A stretch of 64,000 nucleotides of DNA from Nitrospirota bacterium (GCA_029261215.1 JAJDBT010000021.1:1-64000); one strand, 5' to 3'; positions 43,037 through 55,482 are shown, counted from the first letter of the stretch. Made by a program: numbers and translations. Notes: generated by a model from the sequence alone, not told the origin.

Positions 43037-45509
43037 CCATCTCCTCTGAGTCCACTTCGTCCAAAGCCTCTTCCTGATCTCCCTTATCCACCAAGCGGGC
43101 CACACGCACGACATGGTCACCTTCGGCCATGTCGATCAATCGCACACCCTGGGTGTTTCGGCCAATCACACGTACTCCATCCACTTTTTGTCTGACAATC
43201 TTCCCGTTGGATGTAATCAACATCACTTCGTCTTCTTCCTCGACCTGAAACGCATCCACCACCCGGCCATTCCGGTGGCTGGTCTGGATCGTGATAATCC
43301 CTTGCCCGCCGCGACCCTGTTTCCGATATTCTGAAAGCTCGGTGCGTTTGCCAAAACCGTTTTCGGTAATCGTAAACACCGAAGTCCGCTGATCCGGGCC
43401 AATCGTCTCCATGCTGATAACTTCATCTCCTCGTCGAAGTCGGATTCCCATGACACCCGTTGCCACACGGCCCATGGCCCGCACATCGGATTCTGAAAAA
43501 CGAATGGAAAGGCCCTGCCGTGTCCCTAACAGGATATCATGATTTCCAGAAGTCAGCCGAACTGAAATCAAGCGGTCTCCGTCATTGATGTTGATTGATC
43601 GGATTCCCCCCACTCGTGGATTGCCATAGGCGCTGAGCACAGTCTTTTTAATGAGACCTTTTCGGGTGGCCATGACCAAAAAGCGCTCTTCGTCAAATCG
43701 ATCAACCGAGAGAATGGCCGTGATCGTCTCCCCTTGAGGGATTTGAAGCAGATTGACAATCGCTTTGCCTCTGGATGCCCGGCCCCCTTCTGGAATTTGA
43801 TGCACTTTAAGCCAATGCACTTGCCCGGTATCTGTAAAAAAGAGCAGGTAATTGTGGGTCGAAGCAATAAAGAGATGACTGACAAAATCGGCATCCTTTA
43901 AGCCGGTCCCGATCTTTCCTTTCCCGCCGCGACGTTGACTCCGATAAAGCGTGACCGCGTTTCGCTTGATGTATCCGGTATTCGAAACGGTGATCACCAT
44001 CTCTTCTTCGGCAATGAGGTCTTCAATCCGTATTTCGCCGGTTTCCGGAATAATTTCTGTGCGACGCTCATCACCATATTTCTGCTGAATCTCTTTTAAT
44101 TCCTCTTCAATTAACTTCGAAATCAGCGCATCACTGCCTAAAAGCGCTTTTAATGCCGTGATTTTTTCCATCAGAGTCGTCAGTTCTGCAATGAGTTTAT
44201 CGCGTTCGAGTGCCGTCAACCTCTGTAAGCGCATATCCAGAACCGCCTGCGCTTGTATTGCAGAAAGCTCAAACTGAGTGATCAGGCCTTGTTTGGCCAC
44301 ATCGGGAGACGCGGACTGACGAATAAACGCAATAATCTCATCAAGGCGATCAAGCGCAATCTTTAAACCATCTAGAATATGGGCGCGCGCTTCCGCCTGG
44401 CGGAGTTCAAAGCGCGTCCTGCGAATAATGACTTCCCGTCTGAAATCAAGAAAATGCTCCAGAATTTCCTTAAGGTTCATCACCCTGGGTTGATGATTCA
44501 CCAGGGCCAGCATGATGATGCCGAAGGAATTTTGCATCTGGGTTTGTTTATAGAGATTGTTCAAAACCACGGTTCCCATTTCACCCCGTTTCAATTCGAT
44601 GACAACCCGCATCCCATCACGATCCGACTCGTCCCGAAGTTCAGAGATCCCTTCAAGCTTTTTATCCCGAACCAGCAAGGCTATTTTTTCCAGGAGCCGG
44701 GACTTGTTCACCTGATAAGGCAACTCGGTCACAATAATCGTTTCCCGTTCCGTCCGAGGATGAATTTCTATCACAGCGCGTGCGCGCAGCATGACCGAAC
44801 CACGACCGGTTCTAAATGCGTCTTTAATTCCTTGTGTCCCGTAGATAAATCCAGAAGTGGGAAAATCAGGGCCTTTGACCTTTTCCATCAGGGTTTCAAT
44901 CGACACGCTCCGATCATTCAAAAGCAGAATCAGACCTTCTAAAAGTTCACTCAAGTTATGCGGTGGGATGTTTGTGGCCATGCCGACCGCGATCCCGGTG
45001 GAACCATTCATCAACAGATTGGGAATACGGGAAGGCATTACTATCGGTTCAAGCACGGTCTCGTCAAAATTAGGGGAGAAATCGACCGTGTCCATATCGA
45101 TATCGGCCAAAATTTCCTCGGCCAACTTGGTCATCCGGGCTTCTGTATATCGATAGGCTGCCGCCCGATCACCATCCACGGAACCAAAATTTCCCTGCCC
45201 GTCCACCAGAGGATAACGCATGTTAAAATCCTGCGCCATTCGAACCATGGTGTCGTAAATCGCAGTATCACCGTGAGGATGGTATTTTTTAAGCACCTCG
45301 CCGACCACACCCGCAGACTTGGAATAACGCCGGTTTGAAAGCAGTCCTTCCCGGAACATTGCGTAAAGGATACGGCGATGCACCGGCTTTAAACCATCCC
45401 GGACATCGGGTAAAGCCCGGCCTACAATGACACTCATGGCATAATCGATATAGGATGACTTCATCTCGGCATCGAGATTTACGGTCGTCCGGTGCTCAAT
45501 CTCAGGCAT
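43023..45509 (-). CDS. gyrA: DNA gyrase subunit A
   Basis: The 828-residue protein has 'YIDYAMSVIVGRALPDVRDG', the active-site Tyr in 'DRAAAYRYTEARMTKLAEE', 'GYIKRNAVTLYRSQRRGGKG' (the GyrA box distinguishing it from ParC) and six beta-propeller blades at the C-terminus, ending in an acidic tail 'DEVDSEEMDDTE'. It makes and reseals double-strand breaks with GyrB to introduce negative supercoils. It follows gyrB by about 80 bases. Confidence 0.97.
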   Translation of the reverse strand: MPEIEHRTTVNLDAEMKSSYIDYAMSVIVGRALPDVRDGLKPVHRRILYAMFREGLLSNRRYSKSAGVVGEVLKKYHPHGDTAIYDTMVRMAQDFNMRYPLVDGQGNFGSVDGDRAAAYRYTEARMTKLAEEILADIDMDTVDFSPNFDETVLEPIVMPSRIPNLLMNGSTGIAVGMATNIPPHNLSELLEGLILLLNDRSVSIETLMEKVKGPDFPTSGFIYGTQGIKDAFRTGRGSVMLRARAVIEIHPRTERETIIVTELPYQVNKSRLLEKIALLVRDKKLEGISELRDESDRDGMRVVIELKRGEMGTVVLNNLYKQTQMQNSFGIIMLALVNHQPRVMNLKEILEHFLDFRREVIIRRTRFELRQAEARAHILDGLKIALDRLDEIIAFIRQSASPDVAKQGLITQFELSAIQAQAVLDMRLQRLTALERDKLIAELTTLMEKITALKALLGSDALISKLIEEELKEIQQKYGDERRTEIIPETGEIRIEDLIAEEEMVITVSNTGYIKRNAVTLYRSQRRGGKGKIGTGLKDADFVSHLFIASTHNYLLFFTDTGQVHWLKVHQIPEGGRASRGKAIVNLLQIPQGETITAILSVDRFDEERFLVMATRKGLIKKTVLSAYGNPRVGGIRSININDGDRLISVRLTSGNHDILLGTRQGLSIRFSESDVRAMGRVATGVMGIRLRRGDEVISMETIGPDQRTSVFTITENGFGKRTELSEYRKQGRGGQGIITIQTSHRNGRVVDAFQVEEEDEVMLITSNGKIVRQKVDGVRVIGRNTQGVRLIDMAEGDHVVRVARLVDKGDQEEALDEVDSEEMDDTE

Positions 45510-45588
45510 CTTTTCTCCAATCTAAGGGTTCTGTCAATCTATCTCGTTTCTTAAGACTTCATCTACCAAGGTTTCGGTATACACAAAA

Positions 45589-48015
<2,427 letters not shown>

Positions 48016-48134
48016 TTAATCCAATATTCTCGTCTGAGATCATTATTCTGGTTAATGGGAAACAAACAGGAACGAAATGAGAGCCATCCAATAGAACAGT
48101 GGACACATCAAATAATCAATTCATCAACCGCTTT

Positions 48135-49256
48135 TTAAACGCGCATTGGCATGATGACAGTCAAAAACCCCTCAGACTCTTCCCTGATTAAACAAGGAGA
48201 AAGCGCGTCCTTGAATTCCAGCGTTACTTCTTCATGCTGAAGGGCTGAAAGGGCATCCAAGAGGTAACGGGCATTAAATCCCGTCGAAAACCCTTCTCCC
48301 TCATAGGGCGTCTCGATTTCTTCGTTTGCTTCGCCCATTTCCGGATTGCTTGCACTTAAAATAATACGGCCTTCCTCCAGGCTAAATTTGATCGCGCTCG
48401 TTTTTTCCCGCGCCAAAATAGAAACCCGTCGCAACCCCCCTTCAAAATCGTCTTTTTGAGCAGAGACTTTTTTAGTATTGCTTGCGGGGACAGCCTGTTT
48501 GTAGTTTGGAAATTCACCTTCCATAAGGCGGGAAGTAATAACAAAAGTTCCCCAGCGATAAATCAACTGGTTTTCACCGATTAACAATTGTGGTTCTCCG
48601 GCTTCATTTCCATCGTCCAGTGCACGTTTAATTTCCAAGACCGCTTTTTTAGGAAGGATAATTCCGGCATCCCGATCATGCCATTGACCAGAGACTTTCC
48701 CCTCAGAAACGGCCAAACGATGACCATCTGTCGCAATAAAACGGATAAGACCTTCACCCTCACCATTTTTTTCGAGTTGGATCAAGATGCCGTTTAAAAT
48801 GTATTGTGGATTATTTTCTCCGGTTGCAAAAAGGGTCCGTCGAATCAAGCCGGACAAAAGTGTTGGGTTAATTTTAATTTGCTCTTCACTTTGAGTGGAT
48901 GGGGAAACGGGAAATTCCTCTGGCGGTAGACCCACAATGCGAAAATAACTTTTTCCTGACTCCAAGACCACCCAATGATTGGGCTGAGCCGTAATCAAAA
49001 CGGGGCCTTCTGGAAATTCACGGACAATTTCATGGAGTTTTCTCGCTGAAACGGTGACACGACCGGGTTCGATGACTTCTGCAGCGTAGGATCCCTGAAT
49101 CCCGACTTCAAGATCTGTCGCAAAAAGCGAAATGCTTTGTCCTTCTGCTTCCATCAGGATATGTGTAAGAATCGGCATGGTGTTTCTTCGTTCAACAACA
49201 CCCTGAACACGCTGTATCCCGGATAACAGATCTTTTCGATTAATCTTAACTTTCAC
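48135..49256 (-). CDS. dnaN: DNA polymerase III beta sliding clamp
   Basis: The 373-residue clamp has the three similar domains of the family: 'VQGVVERRNTMPILTHILME', 'GVLIQ'-type 'YILNGILIQ', and C-terminal 'LLDALSALQHEEVTLEFKDA' ending 'TVIMPMRV'. It encircles DNA and holds polymerase III. The start lies one base after the dnaA stop, so the two are co-transcribed. Confidence 0.97.
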   Translation of the reverse strand: MKVKINRKDLLSGIQRVQGVVERRNTMPILTHILMEAEGQSISLFATDLEVGIQGSYAAEVIEPGRVTVSARKLHEIVREFPEGPVLITAQPNHWVVLESGKSYFRIVGLPPEEFPVSPSTQSEEQIKINPTLLSGLIRRTLFATGENNPQYILNGILIQLEKNGEGEGLIRFIATDGHRLAVSEGKVSGQWHDRDAGIILPKKAVLEIKRALDDGNEAGEPQLLIGENQLIYRWGTFVITSRLMEGEFPNYKQAVPASNTKKVSAQKDDFEGGLRRVSILAREKTSAIKFSLEEGRIILSASNPEMGEANEEIETPYEGEGFSTGFNARYLLDALSALQHEEVTLEFKDALSPCLIREESEGFLTVIMPMRV

Positions 49257-49257
49257 T

Positions 49258-50613
49258 TCAGCCCTCCCTTAATTGCTCTGCCAAACTTTCAAGCGTCATC
49301 TTAAGATTGAAATCTTCTACTCTCTCTTTTTGAATTTGTTTACATGCATGGATGACGGTGGAATGGTCTTTCCCACCGAATGCTTTTCCAATCTCTGGAA
49401 ATGAGAGGTTCGTCAATTCTCTTGTCAAATACATGCCAATCTGCCTTGGAATCACCAGATTTTTTGTCCTTTTTTTTGACTTCAGTTCTATAATTTTAAC
49501 TTGAAAGCGTTCCGATACCGCACGCTGTACATCGTCCACCGTCACGACACGGTTACGATCCTGAATAGTGTCTCGTAGAACACGTTTGGCCATTTCAACA
49601 GTAATGCCTTGCCCAATCAATGAACTAAAAGCGCCCAGCCGGATCAAAGAACCTTCTAATTCCCGAATGTTTGTTTTTATATTTGTCGCTAAAAGGAGGG
49701 CCACATCATTGGGAAGATCAATATTTTCCAATTCTGCTTTTTTTCTTAGGATGACGATTTTTGTTTCAAGATCGGGCGGCTGAATATCTGCAATCAAACC
49801 CATTTCAAAGCGCGATCGAAGCCGCTCTTCAATATCAGAAATTTCTTTGACAGAACGATCACTTGAAATGACAACCTGTTTGCTCGATTCGTAAAGGGTA
49901 TTGAATGTATGAAAAAACTCTTCCTGCGTTCGTTCTTTTCCACCAATAAATTGAATATCATCAATAAGAAGTGCATCTACACTTCTGTATTTATTTCTAA
50001 ATTCAGCCATCTTGTCATATCGGATTGAATGAATAACATCATTTGTAAATTTTTCAGTGGAAAGATAAGCAATACGAAAACCTGGATGTTTTGAAGACAA
50101 ATAATTTCCGATAGCGCTTAAAAGGTGTGTCTTTCCCAAACCGACTCCACCATAAAGAAAAAGTGGGTTGTAGGTCACACCCGGGTTCTCTGCAACCTTT
50201 AAAGATGCCGCATGCGCAAACTGATTGCTTGAACCGACAACAAAAGAATCAAAGTTATATCTTGGATTAAGATTTCCTTTCGGTTTTTCCTTTACCGGAA
50301 CAATTTGCAAACGATTTTTTTTTTCTTGATCAGTTCCTTCTTCAAGACCACTGGGTTCTATTTGAATATTCTGTACCAAAAACTGAATGGACATATCTTC
50401 CTGAGAAAACTCTCTTTCAAGCGCTTCTTTCATTATTTGATGGTAATGCTCTTTTATCCATTCACCAAAAAATTGATTCGGAACAGCTACTTTTATTTCA
50501 CCTTCTTTGACAGACAGTAAAGACGTCGGTTTAAGCCAGGTATCAAAAGCCTGCTGACTGATTCCGGGTTTAATCTGAGTCAGTATATCTTCCCAAATTA
50601 AGTCAAGTTGCAT
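49258..50613 (-). CDS. dnaA: Chromosomal replication initiator DnaA
   Basis: The 451-residue protein has domain I ('IWEDILTQIKPGISQQAFDT'), a linker, the AAA domain with 'FLYGGVGLGKTHLLSAIGNY' and 'LLIDDIQFIGGKERTQEEFF', and the domain IV helix-turn-helix 'GKAFGGKDHSTVIHACKQIQ' that reads DnaA boxes. It opens the origin next to its own start codon. The promoter must lie inside the oriC region. Confidence 0.97.
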   Translation of the reverse strand: MQLDLIWEDILTQIKPGISQQAFDTWLKPTSLLSVKEGEIKVAVPNQFFGEWIKEHYHQIMKEALEREFSQEDMSIQFLVQNIQIEPSGLEEGTDQEKKNRLQIVPVKEKPKGNLNPRYNFDSFVVGSSNQFAHAASLKVAENPGVTYNPLFLYGGVGLGKTHLLSAIGNYLSSKHPGFRIAYLSTEKFTNDVIHSIRYDKMAEFRNKYRSVDALLIDDIQFIGGKERTQEEFFHTFNTLYESSKQVVISSDRSVKEISDIEERLRSRFEMGLIADIQPPDLETKIVILRKKAELENIDLPNDVALLLATNIKTNIRELEGSLIRLGAFSSLIGQGITVEMAKRVLRDTIQDRNRVVTVDDVQRAVSERFQVKIIELKSKKRTKNLVIPRQIGMYLTRELTNLSFPEIGKAFGGKDHSTVIHACKQIQKERVEDFNLKMTLESLAEQLREG

Positions 50614-50965
50614 TCAGAATCCAAAAGTTACTCACAAGTTTATACACAGCTGTGGATTACTTATTCTTTAATTTTTCAAAGTGTTAAGATCTTTTAAATG
50701 AATTAGAAACAACTCCGAACGGTTGGTCTTGTTAAAACAGGGGGATTATACAAGATCAACCATAATGAATCAAGACAGGTCGCCCTTAAATAGAAAAACC
50801 TTCCACATTTATCCACATACATATCACCATAATTAGTTTTTTATTTTCAATAAGTTAGATCATATATCCGTACAAAATGACTCATACTATTACTACTATT
50901 AATAACATTTTCTTATAAAAACAAAAAAAATCACCGTGGCGACTCTTATAATTTATTTTCATTTC
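50614..50965. other. oriC: Chromosomal replication origin (oriC) between dnaA and argJ
   Basis: This 352-base AT-rich region contains two perfect DnaA boxes, TTATACACA (50640-50648, plus) and TTATCCACA (50809-50817, plus), and near matches TTACTCACA (50628-50636) and TGTGGATTA (50651-50659, minus sense). The stretch 50820-50930 is very AT-rich with long A and T runs and could be the unwinding element; it includes 'ctattactactattaataa', resembling repeated DnaA-trio triplets. No gene is present. The dnaA promoter should be inside it but is not clearly identified. Confidence 0.8.
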
Positions 50966-52192
50966 TTAAGAGCGATACAAGGCATTAATTTTGACATAAT
51001 CCAGACTTAAGTCAGAGGTCCACACATTAAATACCCCTTTTCCGGATTGAAGAGAAAGATGCAGACAAATTTCAGCGTTTTTCAAATAAACTGAAATATC
51101 CTTTTCGGCATCACTGCCCAGATAAAGACCATGATGAACGAGTTCTGTGGATCCAAAAAAAAGATTAATTTCTTCAGGCTTTACCTTTACGCCAGAATTG
51201 CCAATTGCGGCTATAATTCGTCCCCAATTGGCATCCTCTCCGTAAAAGGCAGTTTTAACAAGGAGTGAATTTGCGATGGCAAATGCAATTTTATTTGCAG
51301 CAGTATTATTTTTGGCGCCGCTAACCTTGATCTCGATTAATTTTGTAGCACCCTCTGCATCTTTAATTAACATTTTAGCGAGCGTCAAACAGGCTTTTTT
51401 TAATAAGGCCGTAAATTCATGGTAACTTTGGTCTTTTCTCTTTATTTCCGGTCCTTTTTTCCCGTTGGCAAAAAGAAGAACCATATCGTTGGTGCTTGTG
51501 TCCCGGTCAATCGTAATTCGATGAAAGGAGTGATCGACGGCTTCTTTAAGGGATTCCTGAAGCAAGGCTTGTGTCATTGAGACATCAGTGGATAAAAATG
51601 AAAGCATCGTGGCCATATTGGGATGAATCATTCCGGCCCCTTTTGCCATTCCACCGACATAAATTTCATTTTTTCCTATTGTCGTTTTAAAAGCGACTTC
51701 TTTCGGGCAAGTATCTGTTGTCATAATGGCGGATGCTGCGGCTTTGCCTCCATCTTTAGACAGCGCTTTAGAAAGCAGGGAAATCGTTGGAATAATTTTT
51801 TCCATTGGGAGCTGAACACTAATGACCCCCGTAGATGCGACAAAAACAGTCTCTGGTGCGATATTCAGGGTTGATGCGGTCTCAGAGGCCATTCGCTTTG
51901 CATTGATAGCGCCTTCTTTGCCTGTGAAGGCATTGGCGTTGCCACTATTTATGATGATTGCCTGGCCTTGGCCTTTTTTTAAATGACGTTTATTAAGGAG
52001 AATCGGTGGGGCTGGAAAACGATTCTTTGTAAAAAGTCCTGCCACGGTGCAAGGAACATCGGATGTAATGAGCGCCATATCCAGTGCGCCATTCTTTTTG
52101 ATTTTTGCCGAAAGTCCGGCCGCTTTAAATCCTGAAACAGCAGTAATCCCAGCTTTTTGGAGTGTTGTAATCTGTTCTTTTTTAGAAATCAT
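50966..52192 (-). CDS. argJ: Bifunctional glutamate N-acetyltransferase / amino-acid acetyltransferase
   Basis: The 408-residue ArgJ shows 'GFKAAGLSAKIKKNGALDMA', 'CTVAGLFTKNRFPAPP', 'INSGNANAFTGKEGAINAKR' and the self-cleavage site 'AKGAGMIHPNMATMLSFLST' in which the Thr of ATML is the nucleophile. It acetylates glutamate and recycles acetyl from acetylornithine. It follows argC on the minus strand with about 20 bases between them. Confidence 0.96.
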   Translation of the reverse strand: MISKKEQITTLQKAGITAVSGFKAAGLSAKIKKNGALDMALITSDVPCTVAGLFTKNRFPAPPILLNKRHLKKGQGQAIIINSGNANAFTGKEGAINAKRMASETASTLNIAPETVFVASTGVISVQLPMEKIIPTISLLSKALSKDGGKAAASAIMTTDTCPKEVAFKTTIGKNEIYVGGMAKGAGMIHPNMATMLSFLSTDVSMTQALLQESLKEAVDHSFHRITIDRDTSTNDMVLLFANGKKGPEIKRKDQSYHEFTALLKKACLTLAKMLIKDAEGATKLIEIKVSGAKNNTAANKIAFAIANSLLVKTAFYGEDANWGRIIAAIGNSGVKVKPEEINLFFGSTELVHHGLYLGSDAEKDISVYLKNAEICLHLSLQSGKGVFNVWTSDLSLDYVKINALYRS

Positions 52193-52213
52193 ATCTATCC
52201 TGTGAAAGAGGTT

Positions 52214-53245
52214 TTATGGAAAAAATCCTGGATTTGAAAGCCCTAAAGATTCTTCCCAACCCATCATTAAATTCATATTTTGTATTGCTTGTCCTGCTGC
52301 GCCTTTAACTAGATTATCAATTGCGGTGATGATAATAACTGTTTTTTGTAAAGGCGTTTCAAAAGCGCTGATATCACAATAATTTGTGCCACGAACGCTG
52401 GAAATATTGGATGGTTCTTTAATCAGACGAATAAAAGTTTCATTCTGATATGTTTCAAAAACGGTGTCGATTTTCTTTTGTGAAAGAGATGTGTTTAATG
52501 GCAGATAAATGGTTGTTAAAATCCCTCGATTGACAGGTAAAAGATACGGCGTGAAGAGGGTTTGAGGCATTTTTCCGGCAAAATGTGTCATTTCCTGATT
52601 AATTTCCGGAAGATGACGATGCGTTCCGATGTTGTAGGGAAGCAGTGCTTCATTCACTTCCGGAAAATGTGTTTTTGAGGAGGGGGACCGTCCTGCACCA
52701 GAAACCCCTGATTTTGCATCAATAATAATTTGACGATCAAAATCAAGCAGACCTGCTTTTAGAAAGGGGTAAACACCCAGAAGCGTTCCTGTGGGATAAC
52801 ACCCAGGGTTTGCAATAAGCTGAGCTGTTTTTATTTTGTCTCTGTAAACTTCTGGTAAGCCATAAATACGTTGATTTAAAAGAGCAGGGGCTTTATGAGG
52901 TGATTTGTACCAGTTTTCGTAGAGTGTGCTGGATTCAAGTCGAAAATCAGCTGATAAATCAATGACTTTTTTCCCAAGTTTCATAAATTGTTGTACCGGG
53001 GTCATCGCGGTGGTATGTGAAAGCGCTACAAAAATAAAGTCCGCTTTTTGTGCAATTTTTTGCGGATCTAATGCCTCGAGTGTTAATTCGTAGTGTCCTT
53101 TTAAAAAAGGGTGGCGGGAATAGAGTGGTTCTCCTGCAGATTGGTTTGAGGTCACGCAAGTGACTTCCACGTTTGGATGTTGTGCTAAAAGCCGGAGGAG
53201 TTCACCTCCGGTGTATCCCGTTGCCCCGATAATCGCAATTTTCAT
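52214..53245 (-). CDS. argC: N-acetyl-gamma-glutamyl-phosphate reductase
   Basis: The 343-residue enzyme begins with the NADP-binding 'IAIIGATGYTGGELLRLLAQ', and has the catalytic Cys in 'AQLIANPGCYPTGTLLG' and 'DAKSGVSGAGRSPS'. It reduces N-acetylglutamyl phosphate in arginine synthesis. It is followed closely by argJ, and both are after the rpsI terminator, so argC-argJ is its own operon. Confidence 0.96.
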   Translation of the reverse strand: MKIAIIGATGYTGGELLRLLAQHPNVEVTCVTSNQSAGEPLYSRHPFLKGHYELTLEALDPQKIAQKADFIFVALSHTTAMTPVQQFMKLGKKVIDLSADFRLESSTLYENWYKSPHKAPALLNQRIYGLPEVYRDKIKTAQLIANPGCYPTGTLLGVYPFLKAGLLDFDRQIIIDAKSGVSGAGRSPSSKTHFPEVNEALLPYNIGTHRHLPEINQEMTHFAGKMPQTLFTPYLLPVNRGILTTIYLPLNTSLSQKKIDTVFETYQNETFIRLIKEPSNISSVRGTNYCDISAFETPLQKTVIIITAIDNLVKGAAGQAIQNMNLMMGWEESLGLSNPGFFP

Positions 53246-53319
53246 AATAGGCTTGTCTCTATAGTGTTATATTTGTTTTTAATATAAAAAAACAGACGTA
53301 TTTTCATAAAATTTTTATT

Positions 53320-53352
53320 AAAAAAAAAGGAAGGCCTTTCGACCTTCCTTTA
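53320..53352 (-). terminator. Rho-independent terminator of rplM-rpsI
   Basis: On the minus strand AAAGGAAGG and CCTTCCTTT form a nine-base-pair stem with an eight-base loop, followed by a run of nine or more T. It begins 25 bases after the rpsI stop. Confidence 0.9.
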
Positions 53353-53376
53353 AAAATATGAAATAGGTTGAAATTC

Positions 53377-53769
53377 TTAACGTTTTGAAAACTGGAATTT
53401 TGCCCTTGCACCCTTTTGGCCGAATTTTTTACGTTCTTTTTTCCTGGCGTCGCGGGTAAGGAAGCCTGCTTTTTTGAGTTGATCCCTTAAATGGGGTGAA
53501 ACTTCCAGCAATGCTTTTGAAATTCCGTGTCTTAATGCCCCAGCTTGTCCTGTCAGTCCACCACCTGAAATATTGGCAACGACATTATATTTTCCGATTG
53601 TATCGGTAATATTAAAGGGCTGACGAATAATAAACTGCCAAGTTTCGCGAGGGAAATAAGCATCTGAAGTACGGCCGTTGACAATTGTGCTTCCTTCTCC
53701 GGGGGTAAGGTAAACACGTGCGACTGCATTTTTTCGCTTACCGGTAATGATACTGTGCGCTGATGTCAT
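53377..53769 (-). CDS. rpsI: 30S ribosomal protein S9
   Basis: The 130-residue protein has '[20 protein letters not shown]', '[20 protein letters not shown]' and the conserved basic C-terminus '[14 protein letters not shown]', which reaches the P-site tRNA. It directly follows rplM as in almost all bacteria. Confidence 0.97.
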   Translation of the reverse strand: MTSAHSIITGKRKNAVARVYLTPGEGSTIVNGRTSDAYFPRETWQFIIRQPFNITDTIGKYNVVANISGGGLTGQAGALRHGISKALLEVSPHLRDQLKKAGFLTRDARKKERKKFGQKGARAKFQFSKR

Positions 53770-53789
53770 ACTTCTTAGACCTTTCTATT

Positions 53790-54218
53790 TTAAAACGAGA
53801 CGGCTTCTGGTTTTTGGGCAAAATGAGGATGTGAGTCCCCCGCATATACTTTTAACTTTTTACCCATGGCGTTTCCCAGTTTTGTTTTTGGCAACATTCC
53901 CAGAACTGCATATTTAATCACCTGTTCTGGTTTCTCTGCTCGCAATTTTTTGAGGGTGGTTGACTTAATTCCGCCGATGTAGCCTGTGTGGTGGTAATAG
54001 GTTTTGTCCGTTTCTTTTTTTCCAGTGACGGCCACTTTTTCCGCATTAATGATAATCACGTGATCACCCAGATCCTGATTCGGCGTAAAGATCGCCTTGT
54101 TCTTTCCTCGGAGGATGTCTGCAACTCGAACGGCCATTCTCCCCAGGATCGCGTCTTTGGCATCAACGATGTACCATTTTTCTTCCACATCGACTTTTTT
54201 AAAAGAAGTTGTTTTCAT
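53790..54218 (-). CDS. rplM: 50S ribosomal protein L13
   Basis: The 142-residue protein has '[20 protein letters not shown]', '[20 protein letters not shown]', '[16 protein letters not shown]' and '[20 protein letters not shown]', all standard for L13. It is the first gene of the rplM-rpsI operon, with its own promoter just upstream. Confidence 0.97.
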   Translation of the reverse strand: MKTTSFKKVDVEEKWYIVDAKDAILGRMAVRVADILRGKNKAIFTPNQDLGDHVIIINAEKVAVTGKKETDKTYYHHTGYIGGIKSTTLKKLRAEKPEQVIKYAVLGMLPKTKLGNAMGKKLKVYAGDSHPHFAQKPEAVSF

Positions 54219-54260
54219 TCATAACCTTTCAAGTAGCAATTATTAGATCAATAACGGCAA

Positions 54261-54289
54261 ATTGTGATACAAAAAAGTTTCATTGTCAA
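54261..54289 (-). promoter_or_regulatory. Sigma-70 promoter of rplM-rpsI
   Basis: On the minus strand a perfect TTGACA is separated by 17 bases from CACAAT (4 of 6 to the -10 consensus), about 43 bases before the rplM ATG. Confidence 0.6.
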
Positions 54290-54297
54290 CTATAAAA

Positions 54298-54819
54298 TTA
54301 CGCATCATAAGGTCCAAAATCCGTCGGTTTTAATTTTTCGAGCCAAGCGTCAAGGCTCTCAGGTCCTTTTTTACTCAGGACTTCGTCGGTAACGTAGATG
54401 GGAACGCCCATTCGCAAGGCAAGTGCAATTGCATCACTTGGTCTCGCGTCTACCGTCACTTCTTCAGATTCCTCCGTGATTCCGTCGAGAGCCGGGTTTT
54501 CTGTTGTTTGATCATTTCCTTTTTGTGCCTGTGGCGTTTGCAGAAAATGCAAAGATGCGTAGTATGTACTGCCCTTCATGCTGTGGATCAGGATTTTTTC
54601 CAAGGGTACTTTTAAGTGATTCAGAAAATCTTTGAGCAGATCATGGGTGAGTGGTCTTGGAGACGAAATGCCTTCCATCGCGAAACGGATGGCATTTCCT
54701 TCCGCCATACCTACCCAAATAGGAAGCAGCTCAAGATCCTGCTCATCTTTTAGAATGACAATCTGTGCATTGGTATTGGGATCTGCAATAATTGCATCGA
54801 CTTTTAAGGGAATGTTCAT
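54298..54819 (-). CDS. DUF151 (bifunctional nuclease family) protein, copy 1
   Basis: The 173-residue protein has the DUF151 pattern: 'NAQIVILKDEQDLELLPIWV', 'GNAIRFAMEGISSPRPLTHD' and 'VTVDARPSDAIALALRMGVP'. A loop of about 25 residues ('FLQTPQAQKGNDQTTENPA') is inserted before the last block compared with the copy upstream. Plant members have nuclease activity; the bacterial role is unclear. It lies 70 bases after the second copy on the same strand, so the two are probably a tandem duplication. Confidence 0.82.
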   Translation of the reverse strand: MNIPLKVDAIIADPNTNAQIVILKDEQDLELLPIWVGMAEGNAIRFAMEGISSPRPLTHDLLKDFLNHLKVPLEKILIHSMKGSTYYASLHFLQTPQAQKGNDQTTENPALDGITEESEEVTVDARPSDAIALALRMGVPIYVTDEVLSKKGPESLDAWLEKLKPTDFGPYDA

Positions 54820-54889
54820 GCTTTTTGCTTTCTGCTCGTTGATTTCATGACTTACAGGGATGTCTCTGCGTGATCAAAACGCGTTTTGC

Positions 54890-55345
54890 CTAGGTATCAT
54901 ATTTTCCAAAATCCTCGGGTCGTAAATTTTCAAGCCATCGGTCGAGTTCTTCAGAACTCGGTTTTTTGATCGCTTCATCTGCCACAAAAATGGGAACGTC
55001 GGCACGAAGCGCCAGGGCGATGGCATCACTGGGCCTCGAATCCACGGTAATTTCAGAACCCTGATAGGTCAAATGTGTTTTAGATAAATAGGTGTTGTCT
55101 TTCAGCTCTGTAACGACAATACTAATGATCTTGGCTTCAAGCGAATCCAGGACATTTTTGATAAGGTCGTGTGTCATGGGACGAGGGGTAAAAATCCCTT
55201 CCAGCGCGAGGCTAATGGCATTTGCTTCCGGTCGGCCGACCCAAATGGGCAAAACATCGGTATTTTCTTCTCCCCGAAGAATAATGATGTAAGCATTGTT
55301 ATAGGGATCAAACATCAATCCCCGGACTTTCATTTGAACCAACAT
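54890..55345 (-). CDS. DUF151 (bifunctional nuclease family) protein, copy 2
   Basis: The shorter paralogue (151 residues from ATG 55345) has 'NNAYIIILRGEENTDVLPIW', 'EANAISLALEGIFTPRPMTH' and 'ITVDSRPSDAIALALRADVP'. It lacks the inserted loop of copy 1. Both end in the same kind of tail ('LRPEDFGKYDT' and 'LKPTDFGPYDA'), which supports duplication followed by divergence. The start could be one of three nearby codons (TTG 55351, ATG 55345, ATG 55333). Confidence 0.82.
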   Translation of the reverse strand: MLVQMKVRGLMFDPYNNAYIIILRGEENTDVLPIWVGRPEANAISLALEGIFTPRPMTHDLIKNVLDSLEAKIISIVVTELKDNTYLSKTHLTYQGSEITVDSRPSDAIALALRADVPIFVADEAIKKPSSEELDRWLENLRPEDFGKYDT

Positions 55346-55482
55346 CTTCAATGACCTTAAAAACAGTAAATTAACTTATCACTTTGCTCAATTTATTGTC
55401 AACGAACAGCAGCGTGTTTCCAAGGGCTGAAATAGGATCTAAAACAAGAATGGGGCCTCTGGAGTCACTCTGTCTCGGGGGC

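Noticed and set aside
44379-45338. Plus-strand ORFs opposite gyrA
   Set aside because: They are antisense to strongly conserved gyrA sequence and have no recognisable features.
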